A stretch of 28,716 bases of DNA from an uncultured Acetatifactor sp. (GTDB lineage: Bacteria; Bacillota; Clostridia; Lachnospirales; Lachnospiraceae), in assembly GCA_910585015.1 (NCBI GenBank), contig CAJUCT010000045.1, positions 1 through 28,716 of the forward strand. The letters run 5' to 3'. The first letter of the stretch is position 1. Every line of letters starts with the position of its first letter. Positions 1-8,579 of the stretch are shown piece by piece. A program made the position numbers and the translations under genes. The notes under the pieces are model-generated. The model searched no databases. It worked only from the letters and a program-made list of their open reading frames with translations, and was not told the DNA's origin.

Positions 1-24
1 TGCCAATCTGATTGTAGATTGGCA
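1..24 (-). terminator. Hairpin after the tail fibre gene, possible late-operon terminator
   Basis: A perfect 9-base inverted repeat (TGCCAATCT / AGATTGGCA) with a 6-base loop lies 26 bases beyond the stop codon of the leftward tail fibre gene. It would form a hairpin in the late mRNA. The T-run that would prove an intrinsic terminator would lie left of position 1 and cannot be seen, so a transcript-end hairpin or an intercistronic hairpin are both possible. Confidence 0.5.
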
Positions 25-49
25 TATAAAAACAATGAGTTTCACGGAT

Positions 50-1591
50 TCAGGTCTTAGTAAATAATGAGACCTTGCGCCACAAGCTGCTATGTGTCTC
101 GCCGGAACTGATCAAACCCACATCTGTCCAGCCCGTAGGATTTTCTGCATCCCCACTCAAAAAGGTAACCGTATTATCCTTGGCATCCCCCGTCTTGGTC
201 AAATATGTTTCCACTATATTATTCCCATCACCATCCTGTTCCGCCTTTGTAGCTGTTCCGGCTGCTTTAACCACTTTGTCAGCATCTGCAGTGTTATTTA
301 CGCTACCCAGGCCGATGCCTGATGGCGTGATATTTACATACCCCTGATGGTAGTCACTTTCAGCAGCGCCTTTGACTCCTACCACCTGTACGCCAATCAT
401 TACATCCCACTGTCCATCGGTAGTCCAATAGACATTTGCTCCAGGATTATAATGTATCCCCTCCCCCTCCGCAAACCGCTCATCAGTTGTAAACGCATTG
501 GATATATTATACATATAGCCTATCTTTGGCTCTTCGGGGAGTTCATCATAAGTAACAGTACCTGCCGGAATTATAGCTCCTGCCGTGGCTGCTGATACCA
601 GTTTTTGAGCCTGGTCAAGCAGCCTTTGAGCATCCGCTGTTAGTTTTTTAGCCAACTCCGAAAAATACTTGGAGTTGTCGGCGGCATCTCCCGGCCGGAC
701 AGTGCCATCCGTACCAACGGAATAGCTTTTTGATAAAAGCGCCTGCTCCTCTGCCTGGCCTGCGCTGGCGGCGGCAAAGGACGCACTCTCTTCCGATGCG
801 CTTGCGCTGGCCGCTGAGTCCTGCGCACTTCTGGCAGCTGCATCTTTGCTCTCCATGGCCGCGGTCTCACTACCTTCTGCTCTTTCTTCAGATTTCATTG
901 CTTCCATTGCACTAGCAGATGATTCCTCCGCTTTGCTGGTGGCGGTATCCGCACTGGTTCTTGCATTTTCTGCATGTTCCGCAGATTCTCGGGCTGATGC
1001 CGCAGCAGTCTGTGATGCAGTTTCTGCCATTCCCGCGCTGCTGTCTGCATCCTTTGCGCTTTTAGTGGCTGCCTCTGCGCCTGCCAGGGCCCTGCCCGCT
1101 TCTATACGTACATCCGCCAAAAAATTAGGCTGTAGGAGATCCTCTGTAATGGAACCTTTCTTTACGTTAGCCAGCACTTTGCCGTCAGGAGAGACATCAG
1201 GTGCAATCGTGACGCTTTCCTGGAAGTCATATTGTGATATCAGGGATGAGAGATTGCATATCTGCTCCGTCCCATCGTCAGCTATGATATAAAGTATCTG
1301 TGCATCCTGATCAAACCGGTAATTAAAAGGAATTTTTTCAAGGTTTGTATCATACCGCTCTTTCCGTCCGGAATAATATGTGACAGTAATAACTCCGTCT
1401 GTTTCGTTTATGTCTATATCAGTTATAAAGTGTCCCGCATCTTGTAAGGGGAGTTTGGTTGAATATAGATCTATTACACGGTCATCAATTGTGTCCAATT
1501 CATGATCGTACTGGTTTAGGTTCTTTTCATTTATTGCCGGTGCTGTCTTGTTCTTCCATTGTATCTTCTGGTGAACCTTCAGAATGCTCAT
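50..1591 (-). CDS. Ala-rich tail fibre / receptor-binding protein
   Basis: 513 residues, probably the fibre that contacts the host surface. Residues about 1-150 look like an attachment domain. Residues about 160-290 are a very Ala/Ser/Glu-rich heptad-like stretch typical of trimeric fibre shafts. The C-terminal part has the tail-fibre style segment NITPSGIGLGSVNNTADADK followed by YLTKTGDAKDN, which recurs in phage fibres. The start is set by AGGAGG six bases before the ATG, inside the upstream gene, so the two genes overlap by 65 bases in different frames. It is the last gene of the late operon in the window. The family is inferred from composition and motifs; the receptor is unknown. Confidence 0.75.
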   Translation of the reverse strand: MSILKVHQKIQWKNKTAPAINEKNLNQYDHELDTIDDRVIDLYSTKLPLQDAGHFITDIDINETDGVITVTYYSGRKERYDTNLEKIPFNYRFDQDAQILYIIADDGTEQICNLSSLISQYDFQESVTIAPDVSPDGKVLANVKKGSITEDLLQPNFLADVRIEAGRALAGAEAATKSAKDADSSAGMAETASQTAAASARESAEHAENARTSADTATSKAEESSASAMEAMKSEERAEGSETAAMESKDAAARSAQDSAASASASEESASFAAASAGQAEEQALLSKSYSVGTDGTVRPGDAADNSKYFSELAKKLTADAQRLLDQAQKLVSAATAGAIIPAGTVTYDELPEEPKIGYMYNISNAFTTDERFAEGEGIHYNPGANVYWTTDGQWDVMIGVQVVGVKGAAESDYHQGYVNITPSGIGLGSVNNTADADKVVKAAGTATKAEQDGDGNNIVETYLTKTGDAKDNTVTFLSGDAENPTGWTDVGLISSGETHSSLWRKVSLFTKT

Positions 1592-1802
1592 GTTCGGCCT
1601 CCTGTTCTAACGCTGTAGGAATATTATCCGATGTATGGTTGTCACGTTCCAATATCTCATCCCGAATCCGCTCATCCGCTGCCACCTGTAGCTGCGCGGC
1701 TATGTCATTAATACATAAACGCTTGATTTCAATTGGCAGCGGTGACTGGTTCACAAAATCTATAATGGCCTTTGAAAATTCTCTAACAGTCAAATTAACC
1801 AT
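1527..1802 (-). CDS. Small phage protein between tail tip and fibre genes, unknown function
   Basis: 91 residues from ATG at 1802, which has AGGAG ten bases upstream; a TTG seven codons earlier lacks a proper ribosome binding site. The N-terminal 60 residues are predicted helical (MVNLTVREFSKAIIDFVNQS) and the tail is very acidic (EQEAEHEHSEGSPEDTMEEQ). I do not recognise the family. The position between the tip protein and the fibre suggests a fibre-attachment or chaperone role, but this is inference from order only. The 3' end overlaps the fibre gene by 65 bases, so the acidic tail is encoded by DNA that also encodes the fibre N-terminus. Confidence 0.7.
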   Translation of the reverse strand: MVNLTVREFSKAIIDFVNQSPLPIEIKRLCINDIAAQLQVAADERIRDEILERDNHTSDNIPTALEQEAEHEHSEGSPEDTMEEQDSTGNK

Positions 1803-1815
1803 ATTGATTATGCTC

Positions 1816-4323
1816 CTATCCAATTAGATTATATGCTTTTAAAGCCTCCAGCAAACTGTTGAGGGTCGTGGCCACGGATGCTGTTGTGGCAGACGCAGGT
1901 GAGGTAATCTTTGTCACTGATTTTTTTGTTGAACCAATAGACTCTCCAAAGAAATACAACCTTGTAGCTGACCCACCTATATGCACATTGCCAGCACAGA
2001 TATTTACCACGCCCGTTTTTAGCACTGCCAGATTGTTAGTGTTGTTATCTTTTAGACAATAGCTGTCAGAGGATGCCCAGGTGGTCTGCCCGCTGCTAAT
2101 AGCCAGCCATCCTGATGATAATCCACCATGCAGCTTTATCTCATTACCGCTTATATCAGTATAATAGTTGCTGTCACCGTCATACTTCGAACAATGTACA
2201 GTATTTTTATCTATATAAGTCCTGTAAATGCTTATCTTATCCTTGGTCACATTTGTATTTTTTGTCGTGCTGTTGCCAAAGGATATGCCATCACCATCCA
2301 GATCCATGATATTACCTGATTTTGATAATTGGACACTTCCCATTGAATTTATCTCTACTTCACCATTTTTAGATAGCTTAATGGCCGGTTTACTACCTGT
2401 TTTTCCTATAGATATACCATCGGTTCCCAGATAGACTCCATTTGTATCACTATCAAGTGATGCCTTGGAATTATAAATTGCATTTTCGCCAATAACAAAC
2501 CCGCCGATTTCTCCACTGGTCGCGGATATTTTTCCTTTCAGGTCCACATCTCTTGCCGTCAGCTTTCCCGTACTGCTGAGTGCGGAATAAGTGCTTGTCC
2601 AGGAAAATCTATCAGATTCAATATGTATCTTGTCACTTTCCACGCTTAACTGGGAAGATACCTCCCCCTTTGCAACCTTAAGGCTGATCTGGTTTGCCTG
2701 GATGCTGATAGCTGCCGCAAGCTCCACTTCCTGACCTTGGGCACGTTTTACCTCTGCAGTGATCTGGTCTGCAGTCTGGGTTATACGGGAAGATAAAATC
2801 GTATTGACGCTGTCAAGACTGCCGGACAGCCCCTGCTCTGCCTGCTGTGCTCTGGTCACCTCACTGCTGATCTGGTCTGCCTGGATGCTGACGGCTGCCG
2901 CAAGCTCTACTTCCTGACCCTGGGCTCGCTTAACCTCAGCCGTAATGGCATCCGCTGTCTGCGTAATCCGGGATGACAGGCTCTGTTCCGCCAGCTGCGC
3001 TCTGGTCACCTCGCTGCTGATCTGGTCTGCCTGGATGCTGATGGCTGCCGCAAGCTCTACTTCCTGGCCCTGGGCTCGCTTTGCTTCAGCTGTAATGGCA
3101 TCCGCTGTCTGCGTAATCCGGGAAGTCAGCCCCTTTTCAAGGTCGGTGATCTCCAGCCGGGTCATCTCAACAGTATGCTCGATCTTATTCATCTTACCTT
3201 TCAGCTGCTTGATTTTCTTTGCCATTCCCCCCGCATTATCGCTATGGTATTCTTTTCCTGGGGCGGAGTATGTATCATCCAGCATCTGGATGCCTTTCAG
3301 CACCCGTTTAAGCACATATGACTCAATCCAGCCTCCATCCACAGATATTCGGATACAATCACCAGGCTCCAGGCAGGGATCGCCAATGGCTTCTAGCGTA
3401 TATGGCTGATAGGATGCCTTCCCCACCACCGACAGCAGATTATCAGCAATGGCAGTAAGTTCTTCTGTTCCTTTACCGTATACAAGAAAGTTATCTTCCA
3501 CTACATAACCGTTATCCCCCTCCCCTACTGTGATGCCCACATCATGCTCTTCCTGACGGATTTGCAGTTTTGTGACCCGATGGGATATTAATTTCTCATA
3601 CAAGCATGTGAAATATTCACCCTCCTCCAGTTCTGTAAAATTTGTGTCCCTCGGAAACAGGTCAACTGCAGGATATAAATCATCCGCAGGGTACAGCCCT
3701 TCCATATTCTCTTCCAGAATAATATACTGAAAAGTGCCATGGCGGTTCATCCGTCCAAAACACCCATTAATCTCGCAGATGCTGGTCAGCACGTCCTTCC
3801 CCGAAATTTCACTGGGATCTATGGTCTTTTCAATTAGCATAGCATCATTTATTAAGGTAATTGTTTCCTGCTTAATATTAAAATAAGCAAAAAACAAGTC
3901 CCGAAATTCCCGCATTGTCATAGGAAATGTCTGGCTGTTATACCAGTCTGCCATATTTGTCTTCAGGACTCTGCATAATGCGTCATAAGCCACAATATTC
4001 CTGTATTGACCGTCTGTGGATTCCTGGTCCGTATAAACTGTGTACCTGCCCAACGGAAAAGGCTGGCCGGCTCCGGCAATCTCCATCCATACGGATATTT
4101 CCTGCCCAACCAGACAAGTTCCATAGTTTAGGGCTGTTATCTTAAACAAGCTGGAGCAGCAGCTGCCGAAGCGCAGTTCCTCCCCTTCGCACAGGCATTC
4201 TGTAAGCTCCATTGAATCATTTGTCAAATCCTCATTGCCAAGATTTTCCCCGTCATATTGGATATACAGATGCTTTTCCACAGACCCAGTATGAAAGAGA
4301 TCCCGATATTCATAATCTACCAT
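1816..4323 (-). CDS. Tail tip / tail-associated protein with coiled-coil repeats
   Basis: 835 residues. The N-terminal 350 residues (MVDYEYRDLFHTGSVEKHLY...) resemble the hub-like part of siphophage tail-associated proteins of Gram-positive phages; segments such as LEPGDCIRISVDGGWIESYV are typical of that fold. Residues about 365-550 are a coiled coil with three near-identical copies of SRITQTADAITAE..KRAQGQE. The C-terminal part (GEIGGFVIGENAIYNSKASL and repeated short beta-like segments) looks like a beta-helical tip domain. Start: AAGGAGGACAA directly precedes ATG. It lies between a distal tail gene and the fibre cassette, as expected for a baseplate hub or tip. No peptidase motif is obvious, so enzymatic activity is not claimed. 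Confidence 0.8.
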   Translation of the reverse strand: MVDYEYRDLFHTGSVEKHLYIQYDGENLGNEDLTNDSMELTECLCEGEELRFGSCCSSLFKITALNYGTCLVGQEISVWMEIAGAGQPFPLGRYTVYTDQESTDGQYRNIVAYDALCRVLKTNMADWYNSQTFPMTMREFRDLFFAYFNIKQETITLINDAMLIEKTIDPSEISGKDVLTSICEINGCFGRMNRHGTFQYIILEENMEGLYPADDLYPAVDLFPRDTNFTELEEGEYFTCLYEKLISHRVTKLQIRQEEHDVGITVGEGDNGYVVEDNFLVYGKGTEELTAIADNLLSVVGKASYQPYTLEAIGDPCLEPGDCIRISVDGGWIESYVLKRVLKGIQMLDDTYSAPGKEYHSDNAGGMAKKIKQLKGKMNKIEHTVEMTRLEITDLEKGLTSRITQTADAITAEAKRAQGQEVELAAAISIQADQISSEVTRAQLAEQSLSSRITQTADAITAEVKRAQGQEVELAAAVSIQADQISSEVTRAQQAEQGLSGSLDSVNTILSSRITQTADQITAEVKRAQGQEVELAAAISIQANQISLKVAKGEVSSQLSVESDKIHIESDRFSWTSTYSALSSTGKLTARDVDLKGKISATSGEIGGFVIGENAIYNSKASLDSDTNGVYLGTDGISIGKTGSKPAIKLSKNGEVEINSMGSVQLSKSGNIMDLDGDGISFGNSTTKNTNVTKDKISIYRTYIDKNTVHCSKYDGDSNYYTDISGNEIKLHGGLSSGWLAISSGQTTWASSDSYCLKDNNTNNLAVLKTGVVNICAGNVHIGGSATRLYFFGESIGSTKKSVTKITSPASATTASVATTLNSLLEALKAYNLIG
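2670..3125 (-). repeat. Three in-gene repeats of about 125 bases in the tail tip gene
   Basis: Three near-identical DNA blocks (about 3000-3123, 2850-2973 and 2670-2793) each encode SRITQTADxITAExKRAQGQ, ELAAAxSIQAxQIS and, in the first two copies, SEVTRAQ. DNA identity is high, so the copies are recent or kept alike by recombination. Copy number probably sets coiled-coil length. Confidence 0.85.
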
Positions 4324-4332
4324 TTGTCCTCC

Positions 4333-4761
4333 TTAATACTCAATCGCCGCAAATCTGGTCGATGCATAGATCACTTTTTTGGTTACTGGGTCAGTACGCT
4401 TTATCATATACGTAATGTCTGGAGAATAAAACATCCCCTCTTCATAGTCATTTTTTCGGGGGTTGAAATACCGGAGCCGGACATTCTCCTCATCCTCATT
4501 CAAAATATTGTCCAAAAACAACTTTTGAAGGCTATATAATTCATCGTTGTCAATCTCAGGGATTATGTTCCACTCAATCTTGCTCCTCCTGTGCTTGGCT
4601 ACACGGCGTTTTAACACATAGTTCGCCGCCAGCTTTGAATTGATGTCCTGCTTCTGGTTAGGAGTAATATTGTAGCTCTCCTTGAAAATGTAATCCTCTG
4701 GGAAGGGAATCTGCCTCCCTTCCCGGCTTATTATGTAGAGTAGGTTTCCATCATATCCCAT
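4333..4761 (-). CDS. Distal tail-type protein, family uncertain
   Basis: 142 residues, ATG preceded by AGGAGCATGAC. The protein has alternating beta-like segments (NLLYIISREGRQIPFPEDYI, YITYMIKRTDPVTKKVIYAS-like C-terminus) and a basic centre (YVLKRRVAKHRRSKIEW). Its place between the tape measure gene (ends upstream) and the tip gene (starts ten bases downstream) is the usual place of a distal tail or baseplate adaptor protein. No sequence motif proves this, so the role rests on gene order. Confidence 0.7.
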   Translation of the reverse strand: MGYDGNLLYIISREGRQIPFPEDYIFKESYNITPNQKQDINSKLAANYVLKRRVAKHRRSKIEWNIIPEIDNDELYSLQKLFLDNILNEDEENVRLRYFNPRKNDYEEGMFYSPDITYMIKRTDPVTKKVIYASTRFAAIEY

Positions 4762-4773
4762 GTCATGCTCCTA

Positions 4774-7710
4774 TTATCCGGCGAATGCGGAGTCGCCAGT
4801 GCGGTCATAAAATTCCTGGGACTTGCGCCGTATAACATTAAACAGCATCTCCTCATCATAACCGCCTGCGCTGCTTCCCCCGCCCTGCTCCTCAAGTAAT
4901 GCCAGAATCTCCTTTAACAGCAACAATATTGGGCTGATTGCACGATAAGTGCCATTCTCCACTCCTCCGGCAACTGACTGGACAATCTGATCATTGTTCA
5001 TGACCGCTGTGGTGCCGCCAAAATCCGCTACCAGTTCCGGCCCGGCCTCACGCGCCTGGAAGATCTGCCCCCTGGGCACGATGCCGCCAGTGGCATACTG
5101 CTGGACGGGAATCCTGGGAATTGTAAACAGCTGTATGTCAGCGCCTCCAAATATCTCTTTCCCGGCTATGGTAACCGGATCTATCTTTAAGTGCAGTTTC
5201 TCATTAATCCAATCAATCAGCTTGTTAATTAACTCTGTCCCGGTGGAGACCATCTTTTTGCAGGTGGACAGCAGTCCTTCTTTCATTCCTGCCGTTGCCT
5301 CTTCCCACTTCTCTTTGGTAAACCATGGACTTACCGATGCCTTGAACCACTTGGATACCCCGGACTCTTCCCACCATGCAAAGAATCCCTCCGATTTTTC
5401 CTTCAGGCTGGACTTGATGTTTTCCCCAAGCCCCAGCCATCTCTCAAGGGTAAACCAGGGATTTACTGAAGCCGTGAACCAGTCCGGCGCGCCCCGCTCC
5501 CTCCACCAGGCAAAGAACTCTTCTGACTTGCCGTGCAGACTGGATTTGATATTGCTCCCAAGTTCTTCCCATTTCTCAAGGGTGAACCATGGCCTGACAG
5601 AATTTTCATACCAGCCAGCCAGATCCAGGTTTGACAAGTCCTCCCTGAAACTGTGTATGGACGCGCTCGCGCCAATAAACGGCCCTCCCAGCAGGTTAGT
5701 CAAAGTGGCAATGACCGGATTGTTTTCATAGTCAGACGCCATATCCATCAGTCCATCCCAGGCGCTTTTCCAGTCACTGGAGATGGTGGCGAAAAAGCCG
5801 TCATCTCCAAACCACTTAAAATTATCATACCAATCGGCATCCTCCGGATTTATCAGCTTGCCGATCTCTTTGCCCAGCTGCCAGCCCCCTATTGCCGCCA
5901 TGATGCCGCCGATAATGCCTGTGCCGATTGTAAGCCCTATCTCCGAAGCAGTCCCTGCGCCCATTATGGTGGACAAGTCGGCGGTCAGTATGCCGCCAAG
6001 TCCTCCCAGGGATTTCCACGCCGCCCCCATCCCGGCTATGAGTTCTGGGCCAAAGATGGATGATGTTATCTTTTCCCTCAATGTACCGCCAAACTTTGAC
6101 AGTTTCCAGAGAGCGATCCCGGTGATTAACGCCGTTTCAAAGGGGGCTTCTTTCAGAGATGCGAACCAGAAGGACGCTGCGCCGGAGATGGCGGCCATCA
6201 GCACACCCTTCAGGCTCTTCAGAATGTCAAGCCACTTAATCCCTTTTAAGAACTGTCCAACCTTTGCTCCTGCCCCATCCCAGTCCACACTGCGTATCAG
6301 GTTTTCTATCTCCTCATTAATCCAGATGATCAGATCCGAGGTATCGCTGCCTGCCTTAAACCAGTCCCCCATCTTGAAATCCATGCCGATTTCACTTATC
6401 CGATCCTTAAATTCCTGTACTTTCTCCAGTACGGCCTGCATCCGCTCAGAAAGCTCTTTTGTTTCCCCTGTTATATCTGTTAACATGTCGGACTTGCCAC
6501 TGCCGCCAGAGCCAGCGCCATCGGTTTCTGTGATATTGTTCAATTCGTCAAAACCTGCCAATCCTCTGCTCTTTTCAGCGGCTGACTCATAGGACTCCAG
6601 CGCGTCTTTGGCCTGCTCCATTCCCTTTGCGGCCTGGTAGCTCTGGTCGTAGGTTTTCCCGAACAATGCCGATGTAAATACGGCGACAGTCCGGGATGCC
6701 TCTGCCAGCTTGTCCATGAGGGCATTAAGCCCAGGCAGCACCCATTCATACAATGGCGCGAAAGCCACTTTGAGATTGGTTTGGATCTCGTTTAAAGAGT
6801 CATTGAACTCCTGGTTGGTCTTTAAGTATCCGTATGTAGTGTCCTTCATACTCTGGATGCCCTTGCTGAGCACATTAAATACCAGGGCGGATGTAACCAT
6901 CCCGGTGATCCTCTTGCGCAGCTGGTCAATCTTGCTTGTAATCTTCGATAAACCGCTATGCATGGAGGAGGTTGTTTTTCCGGATTCCGTCTTAAGTTTC
7001 CGTACCCGGTCAATCACGCCGCCAACCTTTTCCCGCAGGGTCCCTTTCTGGTTCATCATCTGGGACAGCTTGGCGTTAGTATCCGCGGAGGCATCCTGGA
7101 GCCTTCGCAGCTTACTCTCTGCCAGGGCAATCTCCTGCTGCAGCTTCTGGGCCTCGGTTGTACCATCCGGATTTAGCTGGGCCTGGGCAAGCAGCTGCCT
7201 GATCCTGTCCGCTTTATCTTCCAATTCATCATACCTGGGATTTATGGCATCAATCTGCGCCCGCACATCATCCATTTCCGGCATCTTCAGTCCCATGCCT
7301 TCAAATTCTTCCGCCGCGGTGAGCTTGTCAAGCAGGGGCTGTAACTTCTGATCCAATCCGGCCAGTTCCTTTTCCGCCGCTTTCAGCTGCCTCTCCAGGC
7401 TGGATACCGTTCTGTTTCCAGTGATGCCGTTCATCATATCCTGGTACTTGTTCTTCAGATTCGCAATCACCGCTTCCTGGGCCGTCACGGCTTCCGCCTG
7501 TTTTGCCATTGCCGCCTGCAGCTTTTCAATTTCTTTCTGTGCCTTGTCCGCGGAGACGGATCCCAGACTGTCATTAATCTTCTTTTTCTCCGCGTCAACG
7601 GTCTCCCTGACTCTTCTGGTAGCCTCCTTTACTTTCTCCATATCCTGCTGGTAGCCGGCATATTGCGCCTGTAGCACTACTTTAAGTGTCTCCAAAGTGA
7701 TTGCGCCCAT
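4774..7710 (-). CDS. Tape measure protein
   Basis: 978 residues from MGAITLETLKVVLQAQYAGY. The frame is open further upstream, but that stretch overlaps the chaperone ORF and lacks a good start; ATG 7710 lies four bases after that ORF's TGA and has AAGGAAAG upstream. Residues about 1-260 are charged coiled coil (DMEKVKEATRRVRETVDAEK). Hydrophobic Gly/Ala-rich segments follow near the middle (TIGTGIIGGIMAAIGGWQLG). Residues about 700-805 hold three 44-residue Trp-rich units (PWFTLEKWEELG...FFAWW). The length implies a long tail, roughly 1.5 angstrom per residue by the usual relation. Location directly after the tail chaperones is diagnostic. Confidence 0.93.
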   Translation of the reverse strand: MGAITLETLKVVLQAQYAGYQQDMEKVKEATRRVRETVDAEKKKINDSLGSVSADKAQKEIEKLQAAMAKQAEAVTAQEAVIANLKNKYQDMMNGITGNRTVSSLERQLKAAEKELAGLDQKLQPLLDKLTAAEEFEGMGLKMPEMDDVRAQIDAINPRYDELEDKADRIRQLLAQAQLNPDGTTEAQKLQQEIALAESKLRRLQDASADTNAKLSQMMNQKGTLREKVGGVIDRVRKLKTESGKTTSSMHSGLSKITSKIDQLRKRITGMVTSALVFNVLSKGIQSMKDTTYGYLKTNQEFNDSLNEIQTNLKVAFAPLYEWVLPGLNALMDKLAEASRTVAVFTSALFGKTYDQSYQAAKGMEQAKDALESYESAAEKSRGLAGFDELNNITETDGAGSGGSGKSDMLTDITGETKELSERMQAVLEKVQEFKDRISEIGMDFKMGDWFKAGSDTSDLIIWINEEIENLIRSVDWDGAGAKVGQFLKGIKWLDILKSLKGVLMAAISGAASFWFASLKEAPFETALITGIALWKLSKFGGTLREKITSSIFGPELIAGMGAAWKSLGGLGGILTADLSTIMGAGTASEIGLTIGTGIIGGIMAAIGGWQLGKEIGKLINPEDADWYDNFKWFGDDGFFATISSDWKSAWDGLMDMASDYENNPVIATLTNLLGGPFIGASASIHSFREDLSNLDLAGWYENSVRPWFTLEKWEELGSNIKSSLHGKSEEFFAWWRERGAPDWFTASVNPWFTLERWLGLGENIKSSLKEKSEGFFAWWEESGVSKWFKASVSPWFTKEKWEEATAGMKEGLLSTCKKMVSTGTELINKLIDWINEKLHLKIDPVTIAGKEIFGGADIQLFTIPRIPVQQYATGGIVPRGQIFQAREAGPELVADFGGTTAVMNNDQIVQSVAGGVENGTYRAISPILLLLKEILALLEEQGGGSSAGGYDEEMLFNVIRRKSQEFYDRTGDSAFAG
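5285..5612 (-). repeat. Three 44-codon Trp-rich repeats inside the tape measure gene
   Basis: The unit begins PWFTLExW and contains NIKSSLxxKSExFFAWW followed by WFxAS. The PWF codons recur at about 5588, 5456 and 5324, exactly 132 bases apart. The third copy diverges after PWFTKEKWEE. This repeat is in protein and DNA. Confidence 0.9.
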
Positions 7711-7714
7711 TGTC

Positions 7715-8170
7715 TCAACTCTTTCCTTTTCTGCTCTGGTTAAAACAGTATGCGTGGTACAGCCGTCGCGCTTTATAAACTTCCATGTCAGCAGGCTGCG
7801 CGCCGTCTCCCGTATCCTGTCCGTCTCCCTGCTGATGGTATAGCTGCGGTAGAACATCCTGCATGTGTATAACCCTGCCTCCCTCCCCAGGATACAGGTT
7901 ATTTAGCAGGATACAGCCAAAAGCGTCTAAAATGGTGGCCATATCACACATTCTGGCTCTTTCCCGCCGCCTTTTATACTCCTGCTGACGGTGATGGCTC
8001 TCCAGCATATCAGCGACTTCGGCCGTGGATAACTGCCAAAATAATAAGGGACTGTACCCACAGTCCAGAAACCGGGGGTATAGTTCCCTTATCAATTCAA
8101 ATGGTGTTATTTCATCTCCTCCGACATTTTCTCCATGGCATCGGTCAGATCCTCCTCCATGGAACTGGAG
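7715..8170 (-). CDS. T-like extension of tail assembly chaperone, reached by -1 frameshift
   Basis: This frame is open from the slippery site at 8176-8170 to TGA at 7717-7715, giving 151 residues that would follow residue 136 of the upstream chaperone (fusion of 287). Core residues read ITPFELIRELYPRFLDCGYS and then helical, charged sequence. On its own the ORF could start only at TTG 8095 or ATA, and no ribosome binding site sits at a good distance. Siphophages usually place a G / G-T pair of chaperones between tail tube and tape measure, made by programmed -1 frameshifting; order, frame (-1) and size all fit. The short form is the upstream gene; the fusion would be the minor product that contacts the tape measure protein. 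Confidence 0.75.
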   Translation of the reverse strand, partial: LQFHGGGSDRCHGENVGGDEITPFELIRELYPRFLDCGYSPLLFWQLSTAEVADMLESHHRQQEYKRRRERARMCDMATILDAFGCILLNNLYPGEGGRVIHMQDVLPQLYHQQGDGQDTGDGAQPADMEVYKARRLYHAYCFNQSRKGKS

Positions 8171-8577
8171 AAAAAACCGGATACAGCGTAGATCTTCATA
8201 TACACGTCCACATAGAACTGGATCATACTGCCTCCCTCACTGAGATATTGCTCATACAGGTCCTGCACAGCCTTCAGCTTGATCCCATGGTGCCAGGGCT
8301 TCATGGCCGCATGGGTGACCTGCAGCATGGTGGTCAGGGTGGGAAGATTGTCCGCGTCCCCCATGAGGGCAAACACATTGCGCTTGTACAGCTTTTCCAG
8401 TTCCATCTGTTCGGCTGTCCTTAACTTTAGCTGGAAATCCTGACCGCCTACATGCCATATGGCAAAGAAATCTTTTTTCTTCTCCCTTTCCCCACTGCGG
8501 TCCGCGGAAAAATCTCCCGCGGGATTCTCTTCCTGCTGACTCTGCTCATATTCCTCGTTAGTTACATCGGTTATCAT
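8107..8577 (-). CDS. Tail assembly chaperone, G-like
   Basis: 156 residues, mostly helical, with an acidic N-terminus (NEEYEQSQQEENPAGDFSAD) and a conserved-looking core (FFAIWHVGGQDFQLKLRTAE, LYKRNVFALMGDADNLPTL). It starts three bases after the tail tube stop and precedes the tape measure gene, the classic G position. Near its 3' end it holds a T-TTT-TTC heptamer from which the -1 frame is open into the downstream ORF. It should bind the tape measure protein during tail assembly and be absent from the mature virion; this is family knowledge, not seen here. Confidence 0.82.
   Translation of the reverse strand: MITDVTNEEYEQSQQEENPAGDFSADRSGEREKKKDFFAIWHVGGQDFQLKLRTAEQMELEKLYKRNVFALMGDADNLPTLTTMLQVTHAAMKPWHHGIKLKAVQDLYEQYLSEGGSMIQFYVDVYMKIYAVSGFFSSSMEEDLTDAMEKMSEEMK
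8170..8176 (-). promoter_or_regulatory. Programmed -1 frameshift slippery site
   Basis: On the minus strand the zero-frame codons GGT TTT TTC give the canonical X XXY YYZ heptamer T TTT TTC. The -1 frame has no stop codon between here and the end of the T-like ORF, while the zero frame stops at 8107. Twenty codons of -1 frame lie before the zero-frame stop. Confidence 0.72.
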
Positions 8578-8579
8578 CC

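Noticed and set aside
7711..7857. N-terminal extension of the tape measure frame
   Set aside because: It overlaps the T-like chaperone frame and has no good start signal.
8090..8110. Independent translation of the T-like ORF from TTG 8095
   Set aside because: GGAGGAG is about 19 bases away and the -1 frame is open back to the slippery site, so frameshifting explains it better.
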